Source: an uncultured Senegalimassilia sp. (GTDB lineage Bacteria; Actinomycetota; Coriobacteriia; Coriobacteriales; Eggerthellaceae). Taken from it: a DNA stretch of 19,767 nt. Position numbers and translations under genes: made by a program. This document shows, piece by piece, positions 13,767-19,737 of this stretch; position 1 is the stretch's first letter, and the number at the start of each line of letters is the position of its first letter. The stretch is from contig CALEWN010000117.1 in assembly GCA_937925385.1 (NCBI GenBank), positions 1-19,767 of the forward strand. The letters run 5' to 3'. The notes beneath the pieces were generated by a model that did no database searches, was not told the DNA's origin, and saw only the letters and a list, made by a program, of their open reading frames with translations.

Positions 13767-14663
13767 ATGGAGTACACACCTATTTGGAGCGGCATCATCG
13801 CCTGCTATCTGTTCCTAGGCGGCCTGGGCGGCGGCGCGTTCGCCACCTCGGCCTTCCTGGCCTGGCGTCATCCTGAAGCGGTCACCATGCGCAAGCTTGG
13901 CCACTGGATCGCGCCGATCGTGGTCATCGTCGGCCTCGTGCTGCTGATGTTCGACGCCAAGGCGGGCCTGCACAACCCGCTGCGCTTCGCGCTGCTGCTG
14001 ACCAACTTCGGGTCCGTGATGACCTGGGGCGTCGTCATCCTGGCCGCGTTCGTGATCGTCGCGCTGGTCGCGCTGATCATGGACCTGAAGAAGCGCCGCG
14101 TGCCCATGGCCCTCGAGATCGTCGGCGCCGTGCTCGGCATTTGCGTCGCCATCTACACCGGCTGCCTGCTGGGCGTGTGCAAGACGTTCCCGCTGTGGAA
14201 CAACGCGCTGCTGCCCATCCTGTTCCTGGTGTCGGCCGTGTCCACGGGCATGGCGGCCGTGCTGCTGGCCGGCGTGTTCAAGTGCCCCGAGGAGTTCAAC
14301 CGCGTGGGCGTGCTCAAGAAGTTCCACTTCTGCTTCCCGTGCATCGAGATGCTGCTGGTGGCGGCGCTGCTGTTCATCACGGCGACCAACTCCACCGCGG
14401 GCCTGGCCTCCGTGCAGGCGCTGGTGTGCGGCAAGTACGCCCTGGTCTTCTGGGTGCTGTTCATCGCCGTGGGCCTCGTGATCCCGACGGTGCTGGAGAC
14501 CAAGATGCTGTTCTTCAGCCCCAAGGAGTTCGAGGAGTCCCGCAAGGCCCACATGATCAGCGCCGGCTCCGACATCGGCGTGCTGATCGGCGGCTTCGTG
14601 CTGCGCCTGCTGGTGCTGCTCGCCGCGCTGCCGGTGACCATGACGGTCGCCTGGACGCTCTAG
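13767..14663 (+). CDS. NrfD/PsrC-family membrane subunit
   Basis: A 298-residue integral membrane protein with about eight hydrophobic helices. Examples are CYLFLGGLGGGAFATSAFLAW at 8-30, a helix near 48-66, the central MALEIVGAVLGICVAIYTGCLLG, and the last helix at about 270-295. The N-terminal helix with LGGLGGGAF resembles other NrfD/PsrC proteins, which exchange electrons with menaquinone and contain no haem. It completes a PsrABC-type complex on the outer face of the membrane. The ATG at 13767 has GAGGTGA overlapping the previous stop. The gene ends in TAG at 14661-14663 and is followed by a very GC-rich, hairpin-filled region that ends the operon. Confidence 0.92.
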   Translation: MEYTPIWSGIIACYLFLGGLGGGAFATSAFLAWRHPEAVTMRKLGHWIAPIVVIVGLVLLMFDAKAGLHNPLRFALLLTNFGSVMTWGVVILAAFVIVALVALIMDLKKRRVPMALEIVGAVLGICVAIYTGCLLGVCKTFPLWNNALLPILFLVSAVSTGMAAVLLAGVFKCPEEFNRVGVLKKFHFCFPCIEMLLVAALLFITATNSTAGLASVQALVCGKYALVFWVLFIAVGLVIPTVLETKMLFFSPKEFEESRKAHMISAGSDIGVLIGGFVLRLLVLLAALPVTMTVAWTL

Positions 14664-14710
14664 CCGCCCGCGGGGCGGGGCGCCCGGCCCCGCGCCTGCC
14701 GCGGGGGGCG

Positions 14711-14800
14711 GGGAGCCCTTCCCGCCCGGGTCCCATTCCCTTCGGGGGAGGGCTCCCGGGGCGGGCCCCTTCCCTTGGAGCGGCGGCGTGAAGCCGCCGC
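14711..14800. repeat. GC-rich hairpins downstream of the reductase operon
   Basis: The first 150 bp after the NrfD gene are almost all G and C and hold strong inverted repeats. GGGAGCCCT (14711-14719) pairs perfectly with AGGGCTCCC (14749-14757), extendable inward by four more pairs including one wobble. GCGGCGGC (14780-14787) pairs with GCCGCCGC (14793-14800) over a 5-nt loop. Neither has a T-run. They could protect the 3' end of the message or slow polymerase ahead of the next terminator-like hairpin. Confidence 0.6.
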
Positions 14801-14812
14801 CCTCCCTTCCCC

Positions 14813-14854
14813 AGGCCGCCGCCCAATCCCCGGGCGGCGGCCTTCCTGTATTTT
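14813..14854 (+). terminator. Terminator-like hairpin closing the ydhY-torD-psrABC operon
   Basis: A perfect 12-bp stem, AGGCCGCCGCCC (14813-14824) and its complement (14832-14843), has a 7-nt loop and is followed by TCCTGTATTTT. The T-run is imperfect, so termination efficiency is uncertain. It is the third of three consecutive hairpins after the NrfD gene. Confidence 0.65.
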
Positions 14855-14883
14855 GGGAAGGGTGTCCCGGCGTGAGCCCTGGT

Positions 14884-15115
14884 CGGACGCTTCGGGGACG
14901 TAGCCTTATCTGTCCGGGTTTCGCTCAGGGTGGGGTTCTTCGGTCCGCGCGGCGTGCCCGGACACTTCGGGGACGTGGCGCTAAATGTCCGACAGTCGGG
15001 CACAACGCTACGTCCTCAAAGTGTCTGCTTGAAGCACCTGGATGGACTTGAAAGCGCCTTGAAGTGGCCGCTTTGGGGAATCCGGACACATAGTGCTATG
15101 TCCCCGAAGTGTCTG
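14884..15115. repeat. Four copies of a 33-nt imperfectly palindromic repeat in two opposed pairs
   Basis: Copies lie at 14884-14916 (+), 14959-14991 (+), 14997-15027 (-, degenerate, 31 nt) and 15083-15115 (-). Each begins C-G/A-GAC-A/G-CTT and continues CGGGGACGTAGC (or a close variant), ending TGTCCG, so the ends are complementary (CGGACA/TGTCCG). The order is two forward, two reverse, so the 230-bp block can also fold as a whole. The arrangement resembles REP/BIME-type extragenic elements or a small non-autonomous mobile element. No transposase gene is present here. Confidence 0.75.
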
Positions 15116-15216
15116 GGGTGGTAATGAGTCGCTTCTTCTGCGGGCGGCAACCCCGTCGCCTTATTGCGCCTTTATCCTCCGAGGGGATGCCGCTTCTGGT
15201 CGTAGAGCCCGCGGAT

Positions 15217-15256
15217 AATCGCACGTTTTGTCCAGCCGTGGCCAAAACGTGCGATT
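15217..15256. repeat. Long hairpin with GTTTTG/CAAAAC core (copy 1)
   Basis: AATCGCACGTTTTG (15217-15230) pairs over 14 bp with CAAAACGTGCGATT (15243-15256) around a 12-nt loop that begins TCC and ends GGC. The hairpin at 15353-15408 has the same core and the same loop ends with a different outer stem, so the two are members of one family. Confidence 0.7.
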
Positions 15257-15352
15257 GTTCGCAGGTTGTGGGGGCTGCGAAGCTGTTTTTGGCCCTGTTT
15301 TCCTGCTAAATGCCGAAGAATCGCGAGTTATGTCCACTTTGTGGTCTGACTT

Positions 15353-15408
15353 GTGCGAAGAATCGCCTGTTTTGTCCTCAACTGGCCAAAACAGGCGATT
15401 CTTCGCAC
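15353..15408. repeat. 22-bp perfect hairpin with GTTTTG/CAAAAC core (copy 2)
   Basis: A 22-bp perfect stem (15353-15374 with 15387-15408) begins GTGCGAAGAATCGCC and ends in GTTTTG at the loop. The 12-nt loop, TCCTCAACTGGC, matches copy 1 at both ends. A half copy, AAGAATCGCGAGTTATGTCC (15318-15337), lies just upstream. There is no T-run. The right arm runs into the first unit of the tandem repeat. Confidence 0.75.
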
Positions 15409-15505
15409 TAGCAGCCCGCCGCCCGGCCTTCGCACTAGCAGCCCGCCGCCCGGCCTTCGCACTAGCAGCCCGCCGCCCGGCCTTCGCACACGCAGCTTGC
15501 CGCAC
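15402..15505. repeat. 27-nt tandem repeat, three exact copies plus a degenerate fourth
   Basis: Three identical units start at 15402, 15429 and 15456. Each runs TTCGCACTAGCAGCCC and then GCCGCCCGGCC. A diverged fourth unit follows (15483-15505, TTCGCACACGCAGC and on). The 27-nt period is divisible by three, so open frames run through it, giving an artificial repeated peptide. I see no ribosome site or plausible gene. Identical units suggest recent slippage or unequal recombination. Confidence 0.9.
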
Positions 15506-15656
15506 GATCCTCGCGCTCGCAATCGTGTAGTCCGGGCGTTGTGTGCAATCGTGCCGCTCCTATGTCGTTGCTGGTGCAATCGTCATGCGCGGCGTACCAT
15601 GGATGTGTTCAAACCCCGGCTGCATTGCCGGCGTTCCTGTCCTGAAGGAGGATGCT

Positions 15657-16172
15657 ATGGATGCAAAGGTTTACGAGCTGATCAACGATCAGATTCGCAA
15701 GGAGCTGTACTCGGCGTACCTGTACCTGTCGTTCGCCGACTACTATGAGGAAGAGGGCCTGGAGGGTTTCGCCCATTGGTACGAAATCCAGACGCAGGAG
15801 GAGCGCGACCATGCGCTCATCTTCCGCAAGTACCTGCATGAGAACGGCTGCAAGGTGAAGCTGCAGGCCATCGATCAGCCCGACAAGACTTTCAGCAACC
15901 ACTTGGAGCCGCTTGAGGCCGCGCTGGAGCACGAGAAGTACATCACCGGCACCATTAACGACATCTATACCGCTGCCCTCGAGGCGAAGGACTATCGCAC
16001 CATGAAGTTCCTGGATTGGTTCATCGAGGAGCAGCAGGAGGAAGAGGACAACGCCGAGAAGCAGGTATCGCGCATGAGGCTGTTCGGCAGCGACGCCAAG
16101 GCGCTCTACGACCTGGATCAGGAGAACGCGGCCCGCGTGTACACTGTTCCTAGCCCGCTGGCGAACGCGTAG
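15657..16172 (+). CDS. Ferritin (non-haem, FtnA-like)
   Basis: A 171-residue bacterial ferritin, normal length for the FtnA group. It oxidises Fe2+ and stores iron in a 24-subunit shell, protecting the cell from oxygen-driven iron chemistry. Ferroxidase residues are visible: Glu16 in IRKELYSAYLYLS, and Glu49 with His52 in QEERDHA, with further glutamates in the third and fourth helices (EAALEHEKYI, WFIEEQQEEE). No haem-ligand methionine typical of bacterioferritin was evident. The ATG at 15657 is supported by GAAGGAGG about 5 nt upstream; in-frame sequence ahead of it runs into the repeat region and is not coding. It is monocistronic, with a terminator about 75 nt after the stop. In an organism rich in Fe-S enzymes an iron store is expected, but no sequence link to the neighbouring operons is seen. 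Confidence 0.95.
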   Translation: MDAKVYELINDQIRKELYSAYLYLSFADYYEEEGLEGFAHWYEIQTQEERDHALIFRKYLHENGCKVKLQAIDQPDKTFSNHLEPLEAALEHEKYITGTINDIYTAALEAKDYRTMKFLDWFIEEQQEEEDNAEKQVSRMRLFGSDAKALYDLDQENAARVYTVPSPLANA

Positions 16173-16247
16173 CTTCGCGGCGAAGGTGGTCTTGCCGTTT
16201 TTTGCGGGAGGGCCGCCCAGCTTCGACAAATGTAAAACCATGCCGGT

Positions 16248-16280
16248 AAGGCGCTCCGATGCGAATCGGTGGCGCCTTTT
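16248..16280 (+). terminator. Terminator after ferritin
   Basis: AAGGCGC (16248-16254) pairs with GCGCCTT (16272-16278), and inside it CCGAT pairs with ATCGG around a GCGA loop. TTTTCC follows. The T-run is short but the structure is compact and correctly placed. Confidence 0.8.
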
Positions 16281-16299
16281 CCGTTGTTTTGTATCATTC

Positions 16300-16631
16300 A
16301 CGGCGCCTATCGATTACGAGATTTGGTGAACAGGATATGCATAAATCGTAGATTATTATGCAATTCTATCAAAAGAAAGAAATGTCATGTCAGTGGCTAT
16401 AACGCGAGGTCAGACAGCAAAAATCGACTGTTTCATTCACGTTAACAAGCGTCCTTAGAAGTTGCGGAAAATGAATCATCGTGCAAAAATACTTCTTGTC
16501 CGACAGAAGACAAATTGCAAAACTCAAACGACTATCTTCGCCAAATCGACTGTCTCGGGTTTGCAGGTTTCGTTGCCAAGCGGAACGTGGGATGCCAAGA
16601 TCCCGCACATTGCCTGTCGGGATTCCTTTCG
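16300..16631. other. AT-richer gene-free region, possible small RNA or leader
   Basis: About 330 bp between the ferritin terminator and an orphan terminator has clearly lower GC than everything around it, and no protein-like frame with a ribosome site. Near its right end two pairings compete. GTGGGAT (16588-16594) can pair with the ATCCC-G-CAC that follows, or that ATCCCG can pair with CGGGAT about 12 nt further on. CGACTGT followed by T/C and TC occurs twice (near 16427 and 16548). I cannot match it to a known RNA family. Confidence 0.4.
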
Positions 16632-16666
16632 AAAGCCGGGTCCTTCCTGCCCGGCTTTATTTTTTC
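16632..16666 (+). terminator. Orphan strong rho-independent terminator
   Basis: A perfect 9-bp stem, AAAGCCGGG (16632-16640) and CCCGGCTTT (16650-16658), has a 9-nt loop and is followed by ATTTTTTC. It is canonical on the plus strand only. No coding gene ends ahead of it: ferritin already has its own terminator about 350 bp upstream. It therefore implies a short non-coding transcript or an attenuated leader. Confidence 0.85.
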
Positions 16667-16839
16667 TTGTGCGCCTGCAAGCAATCGCTTCGCCTTGCGC
16701 CAGCGTTAGTTTCGTAGGCCTTCTTGAAACCCCTTTTGCGAAGTATGGTGTTGGTGCGGTTGTGCGATGTCTCAGCTATCCCTTGCCACATGAGCGCGGC
16801 AATCTTCACCTGATAGCGCCAGGCACCGGGTTCGCGCGT

Positions 16840-16845
16840 TATACT
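16840..16845 (+). promoter_or_regulatory. Possible -10 element of the alcohol dehydrogenase gene
   Basis: TATACT, five of six bases of the standard -10, lies about 70 nt before the start codon. No good -35 is found 16-18 nt upstream, so this is a weak call. The 16667-16839 stretch before it shows nothing else I can support. Confidence 0.3.
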
Positions 16846-16914
16846 GAGCGCATCGTGCTGCTTGCGGGCGAGGGTGGGCGGCGCGTCGTCCCGAAACCAA
16901 GGAAGGCGGTTCCA

Positions 16915-18099
16915 ATGGAAGACTTCGAGTTCGTTTCCCCTACGCATTTCGTGTTCGGCCACAACGCCGAAAGCAAGGTGGGCCCCATGCTGGCAGAGCG
17001 CGGCGCGCATAAGGTGCTGCTGCATTACGGCGGGCAGAGCGCCATCAAGTCGGGCCTTATCGATCGCGTGTGCGCATCGCTCGAGCAAGCAGGCATCGTG
17101 TATGTGAAGCTGGGCGGGGTGCGCCCCAACCCCGAGATCGGCCTGGTGCGCGAGGGCGTTGCGCTGTGCAAGGAAAACGGAGTTGACTGGGTGCTTGCCG
17201 TGGGCGGCGGCTCGGTCGTCGACTCTGCGAAGGCCATCGCCAACGGCGCCTGCATCGATTACGACGTGTGGGAGCTCATCACCAAGAAGCATCTGAACAC
17301 CGAGGTGCTGCCCATCGCCGTGGTGCTCACCATCCCGGCCGCCGGCAGCGAGGCTTCGAAGAACACCGTCATCAGCAACGACGAGCTGGGCATGAAAACT
17401 GGCTACGCCAGCAACTACCAGCGTCCGAAGCTGGCGTTCATGAACCCCGAGCTCACGTTCACGCTGCCGCCGTTCCAGACGGCCGCCGGCATCACCGACA
17501 TGTTCTGCCACCTGCTCGAGCGCTTCTTCGACGACGTGGAAGCCGTGCCCGTCACCGACGGCATGAACCTGTCCGTCATGCGCACCATCCGCGCCGAGGC
17601 CCCGCGCGTGTTGGCCGAGCCCGAGAACTACGATGCCCGCGCGAACATCATGTGGGCCGGCATGCTGTGCCATCAGGGGCTTTTGGGTATGGGCCGTCAC
17701 GAGGATTGGGCAACGCACGGCCTTGAGCACGAGCTGTCCGCCTATGACACCACCGTCACGCACGGCGCCGGCCTGGCCTGCCTGTTCCCGGCATGGATGG
17801 AATACGTTTACGATGCAAACCCGGCGCGCTTCGCGCAGTACGGCTACGAGGTGTTCGGCCTTGCTCCTACGGGCGACGTGGAATCCGACGCGCTGTCGGC
17901 CATCGACGAGACGCGCATGTTCTTCGCCAGCCTTGGCATGCCCATCAGCCTGGGCGAGCTTGGCTTGGACGAGGACAACATCGAGGACGCCGTCGCCGAG
18001 ATGATCCCCACCCTGCGTGAGAACAAGGGCGAGCCGTTCGGCAGCTTCAAGAAGCTGACCATGGAGGACGCCGCCGAGATCTACCGCTTGGCGCTGTAA
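16915..18099 (+). CDS. Iron-containing alcohol dehydrogenase, YqhD/BDH type
   Basis: A 394-residue group III metal-dependent alcohol dehydrogenase closest in pattern to YqhD/butanol dehydrogenase. It interconverts aldehydes and alcohols with NAD(P)H in the cytoplasm. The N-terminus (DFEFVSPTHFVFGHNAE) is typical of this branch. The nucleotide site shows GGGSVVDSAKAIA (about 97-109). Likely metal ligands are Asp195 and His199 (GITDMFCHLLERF), His272 (LEHELSA) and His283 (VTHGAGLAC). ATG 16915 is chosen because AAGGAAGG lies about 8 nt upstream and the family N-terminus begins there; the frame stays open for 450 nt upstream but crosses the orphan terminator and is not protein-like. It is a single gene facing the LrgAB pair. 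It could consume aldehydes, but no direct link to ydhV is visible. Confidence 0.94.
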   Translation: MEDFEFVSPTHFVFGHNAESKVGPMLAERGAHKVLLHYGGQSAIKSGLIDRVCASLEQAGIVYVKLGGVRPNPEIGLVREGVALCKENGVDWVLAVGGGSVVDSAKAIANGACIDYDVWELITKKHLNTEVLPIAVVLTIPAAGSEASKNTVISNDELGMKTGYASNYQRPKLAFMNPELTFTLPPFQTAAGITDMFCHLLERFFDDVEAVPVTDGMNLSVMRTIRAEAPRVLAEPENYDARANIMWAGMLCHQGLLGMGRHEDWATHGLEHELSAYDTTVTHGAGLACLFPAWMEYVYDANPARFAQYGYEVFGLAPTGDVESDALSAIDETRMFFASLGMPISLGELGLDEDNIEDAVAEMIPTLRENKGEPFGSFKKLTMEDAAEIYRLAL

Positions 18100-18105
18100 G
18101 GAAAA

Positions 18106-18136
18106 CGTCCGCCTGTCGATCTCCGGCAGGCGGACG
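18106..18136 (+). terminator. Hairpin just after the alcohol dehydrogenase
   Basis: CGTCCGCCTG (18106-18115) pairs perfectly with CAGGCGGACG (18127-18136) over an 11-nt loop, 6 nt after the stop codon. No T-run follows, so it may be a weak or factor-assisted terminator or a 3'-end stabiliser. Confidence 0.5.
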
Positions 18137-18149
18137 ATTGCGAATAGGG

Positions 18150-18247
18150 AAGGGCCCTGCGGTCCCCGTTCGCTTCTCAAACCGCATGGCGTGGCCGGAA
18201 GGCCGGCGCCGTGGTTGGAAGCGAATTCGGGAAGCCGCAGGGCCCTT
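18150..18247. repeat. 98-nt near-complete hairpin between convergent genes
   Basis: AAGGGCCCTGCGG (18150-18162) pairs over 13 bp with CCGCAGGGCCCTT (18235-18247). Further in, CGCTTC (18171-18176) pairs with GAAGCG (18218-18223), and the centre folds again (AACCGC...GGTT, GGCCGG/CCGGCC-type pairs). Almost the whole segment is base-paired. Its position between the ends of two convergent genes suits a bidirectional transcription barrier, but the T-runs are poor on both sides. A dispersed extragenic repeat is the alternative. Confidence 0.6.
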
Positions 18248-18300
18248 TGCGGTTTTCGGCGGGTTTTGCGGGGGCTGAAGCGGGAATTGAGGCCGTTGCC

Positions 18301-18343
18301 CTAGCTTTCGCGTCGGCGTGACGGGAGAGCGCCGCGAAGCTAG
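18301..18343 (-). terminator. Hairpin downstream of lrgB
   Basis: CTAGCTT (18301-18307) pairs with AAGCTAG (18337-18343), with CGCG and GGCG pairs inside after a one-base bulge. It lies 17 nt beyond the lrgB stop codon. No U-run follows on the minus strand, so a role as terminator is plausible but unproven. Confidence 0.4.
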
Positions 18344-18359
18344 TGCGTCGGGAAGACGC

Positions 18360-19049
18360 CTACACGAAGCAGCTGGCGATAATCACGATTGCGGTGGTGA
18401 GCAGGCCCGATACGGCGATGCTGACGCCGGACATGGCGCCTTCCAGTTCGCCCATCTCAAGGGCTTTCGTGGTGCCCACCGCATGGCTGCACGTGCCGAT
18501 GGCAACGCCCTTGGCGATGCGGTTGTTCACGCGGAAGATCTTCGACATGAGCGGCGCGAAGATGGCACCGAGGATGCCGGTGATGATGACGGCCGCCACG
18601 GTGATGGACGTGATGCCGCCCAGCTGTTCCGACACGGCGATGGCGATGGGGGTGGTCACGGATTTGGGGATAAACGACGTGGCCATCTCGTCGCCCAGAC
18701 CGAGCAGCTCGCACAGCGTGTATGCGCTGATCATCGACACGATCGACCCTACCAGGCAGCCGCAGAAGATGGGGATGAAGTGCTGCTTGAGGATCTGGCG
18801 TTGGCGGTACACCGAGTACGCCAGGGCAACCGTTGCGGGCCCCAGCAGAAACGAGATGAGCTGCACGCTTGACTCGAAGGAATCCAGCGGGATGTGGAAG
18901 ATGCACAGGAAGGCGATGATGAACGCCACCGTCACCAGCAGCGGGTTGAGCAGCGGCGAGCGCACCTTCTTATACAACGCCACCGCCAGCTTGAACACGA
19001 TGAAGGAGACGACGGTGCCCGCCGCCAAGGTTGCGATAAGGTTCAGCAT
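18360..19049 (-). CDS. lrgB: LrgB/CidB-family membrane protein
   Basis: A 229-residue integral membrane protein of the LrgB/CidB family, normal length. About seven hydrophobic segments are seen, with family signatures LLGPATVALA (about 69-78), FIPKSVTTPIAIAVSEQLGG (about 127-146) and AIGTCSHAVGTTKALEMGE (about 185-203). Members pair with LrgA/CidA. They have been linked to control of murein hydrolase activity, cell lysis and, in later work, pyruvate or other small-acid transport. ATG at 19049 has GGAGG 8 nt upstream, inside the end of lrgA, and is 3 nt from its stop, so the two are translated together. Confidence 0.95.
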   Translation of the reverse strand: MLNLIATLAAGTVVSFIVFKLAVALYKKVRSPLLNPLLVTVAFIIAFLCIFHIPLDSFESSVQLISFLLGPATVALAYSVYRQRQILKQHFIPIFCGCLVGSIVSMISAYTLCELLGLGDEMATSFIPKSVTTPIAIAVSEQLGGITSITVAAVIITGILGAIFAPLMSKIFRVNNRIAKGVAIGTCSHAVGTTKALEMGELEGAMSGVSIAVSGLLTTAIVIIASCFV

Positions 19050-19052
19050 CGG

Positions 19053-19718
19053 TTAGGCCTCCTTGCCGGCGACGGGGGAGACGATACCGGCTCCCGGCGT
19101 ATGTGGATGGTGTTTGCCGGCGTCTTCGCCATGCGTATTGCCGGAATCGGCGTTTTTGACCTGGGCCTTCGCCGCATTCTCTGCTTCAACGGCGGGGTCC
19201 AGCGCGGTGTCCTTGCCCATCTTCGCCATGATCCAGGACACGAACAGCACCGTGTAAGATGTGGCCAGGAACACGAGAACGGTGGTGGCGATGCAGACGA
19301 ACGCGAACTTCGCCGCTGCGGCCTGCAGCATGGAGAAGCAGCCCATGATGGCCACGCCGGCGGGGATGAAGAACACGGACATGTTGTCGATAAGGTAATC
19401 GCATGCCTCGCTGATGTACTTCGTCTTCAGGATGTGCGTGCCCAGCAGCACGAGTAGCAGCACCATGCCCAATATGTTGCCGGGAAGCGTGATGGGTAGC
19501 ACGGAGGCCAGCGCGCAGCCGGCGGCGTATACGCCCATGATCAGGCATAACTGGGCCAGCAGCAGCAATCCGTGCCTGACGGAGCGCTGCAGGCGCTGCT
19601 TGGGGGTGTCGGCGCCCTTGAACATCTCGTCGTGCGTTTCCCTCAGATCGCCTTTGACTGAAGCGACGAATTCCTTGAAGTGCGCCCAGATTTGCAAAGG
19701 ACCCCGTTTCCTGAACAT
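19053..19718 (-). CDS. lrgA: LrgA/CidA-family membrane protein with long hydrophilic ends
   Basis: A 221-residue LrgA/CidA family protein. The family core of four helices spans about residues 48-160 and includes LPGNILGMVLLLVLL (about 78-92) and FFIPAGVAIMG (about 115-125). Typical members are 115-150 residues. Here a charged N-terminal segment of about 45 residues and a hydrophilic, His/Ala-rich C-terminal tail of about 55 residues are added, both probably cytoplasmic. The start is uncertain: ATG 19718 is chosen, but no good ribosome site precedes it, and a TTG immediately before it or a Met at about residue 32 are alternatives. It leads the lrgAB pair, and its promoter probably lies at or beyond the right edge. 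Confidence 0.88.
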   Translation of the reverse strand: MFRKRGPLQIWAHFKEFVASVKGDLRETHDEMFKGADTPKQRLQRSVRHGLLLLAQLCLIMGVYAAGCALASVLPITLPGNILGMVLLLVLLGTHILKTKYISEACDYLIDNMSVFFIPAGVAIMGCFSMLQAAAAKFAFVCIATTVLVFLATSYTVLFVSWIMAKMGKDTALDPAVEAENAAKAQVKNADSGNTHGEDAGKHHPHTPGAGIVSPVAGKEA

Positions 19719-19737
19719 CAAAAGAAGTGAATCAGGC

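Noticed and set aside
11012..13798. Very long minus-strand open frame (about 930 codons) opposite the psrA and psrB genes
   Set aside because: It is an antisense artefact of strong G/C third-position bias. Its composition (His, Gly, Val, Asp, Leu, Ala-rich, no motifs) is not protein-like, while the plus strand encodes clear enzymes.
15402..15505. Possible CRISPR array
   Set aside because: The units are directly adjacent with no unique spacers, and no cas genes are present.
15228..15579. Small open frames with repeated RRPAFALA-like or GGGLLV-like peptides
   Set aside because: They arise only because the tandem unit is 27 nt, a multiple of three. They lack ribosome sites and run through hairpins.
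16657..16830. Minus-strand peptide (QVKIAALMWQGIAETSHNRT and onward to a Lys-rich end) that looks somewhat protein-like
   Set aside because: It is the tail of a long antisense frame opposite the alcohol dehydrogenase, with no start, ribosome site or recognised family. It could be a gene remnant but evidence is too thin.
16462..16914. N-terminal extension of the alcohol dehydrogenase frame
   Set aside because: The frame is open but crosses the orphan terminator, is not protein-like, and the family N-terminus with a good ribosome site begins at 16915.
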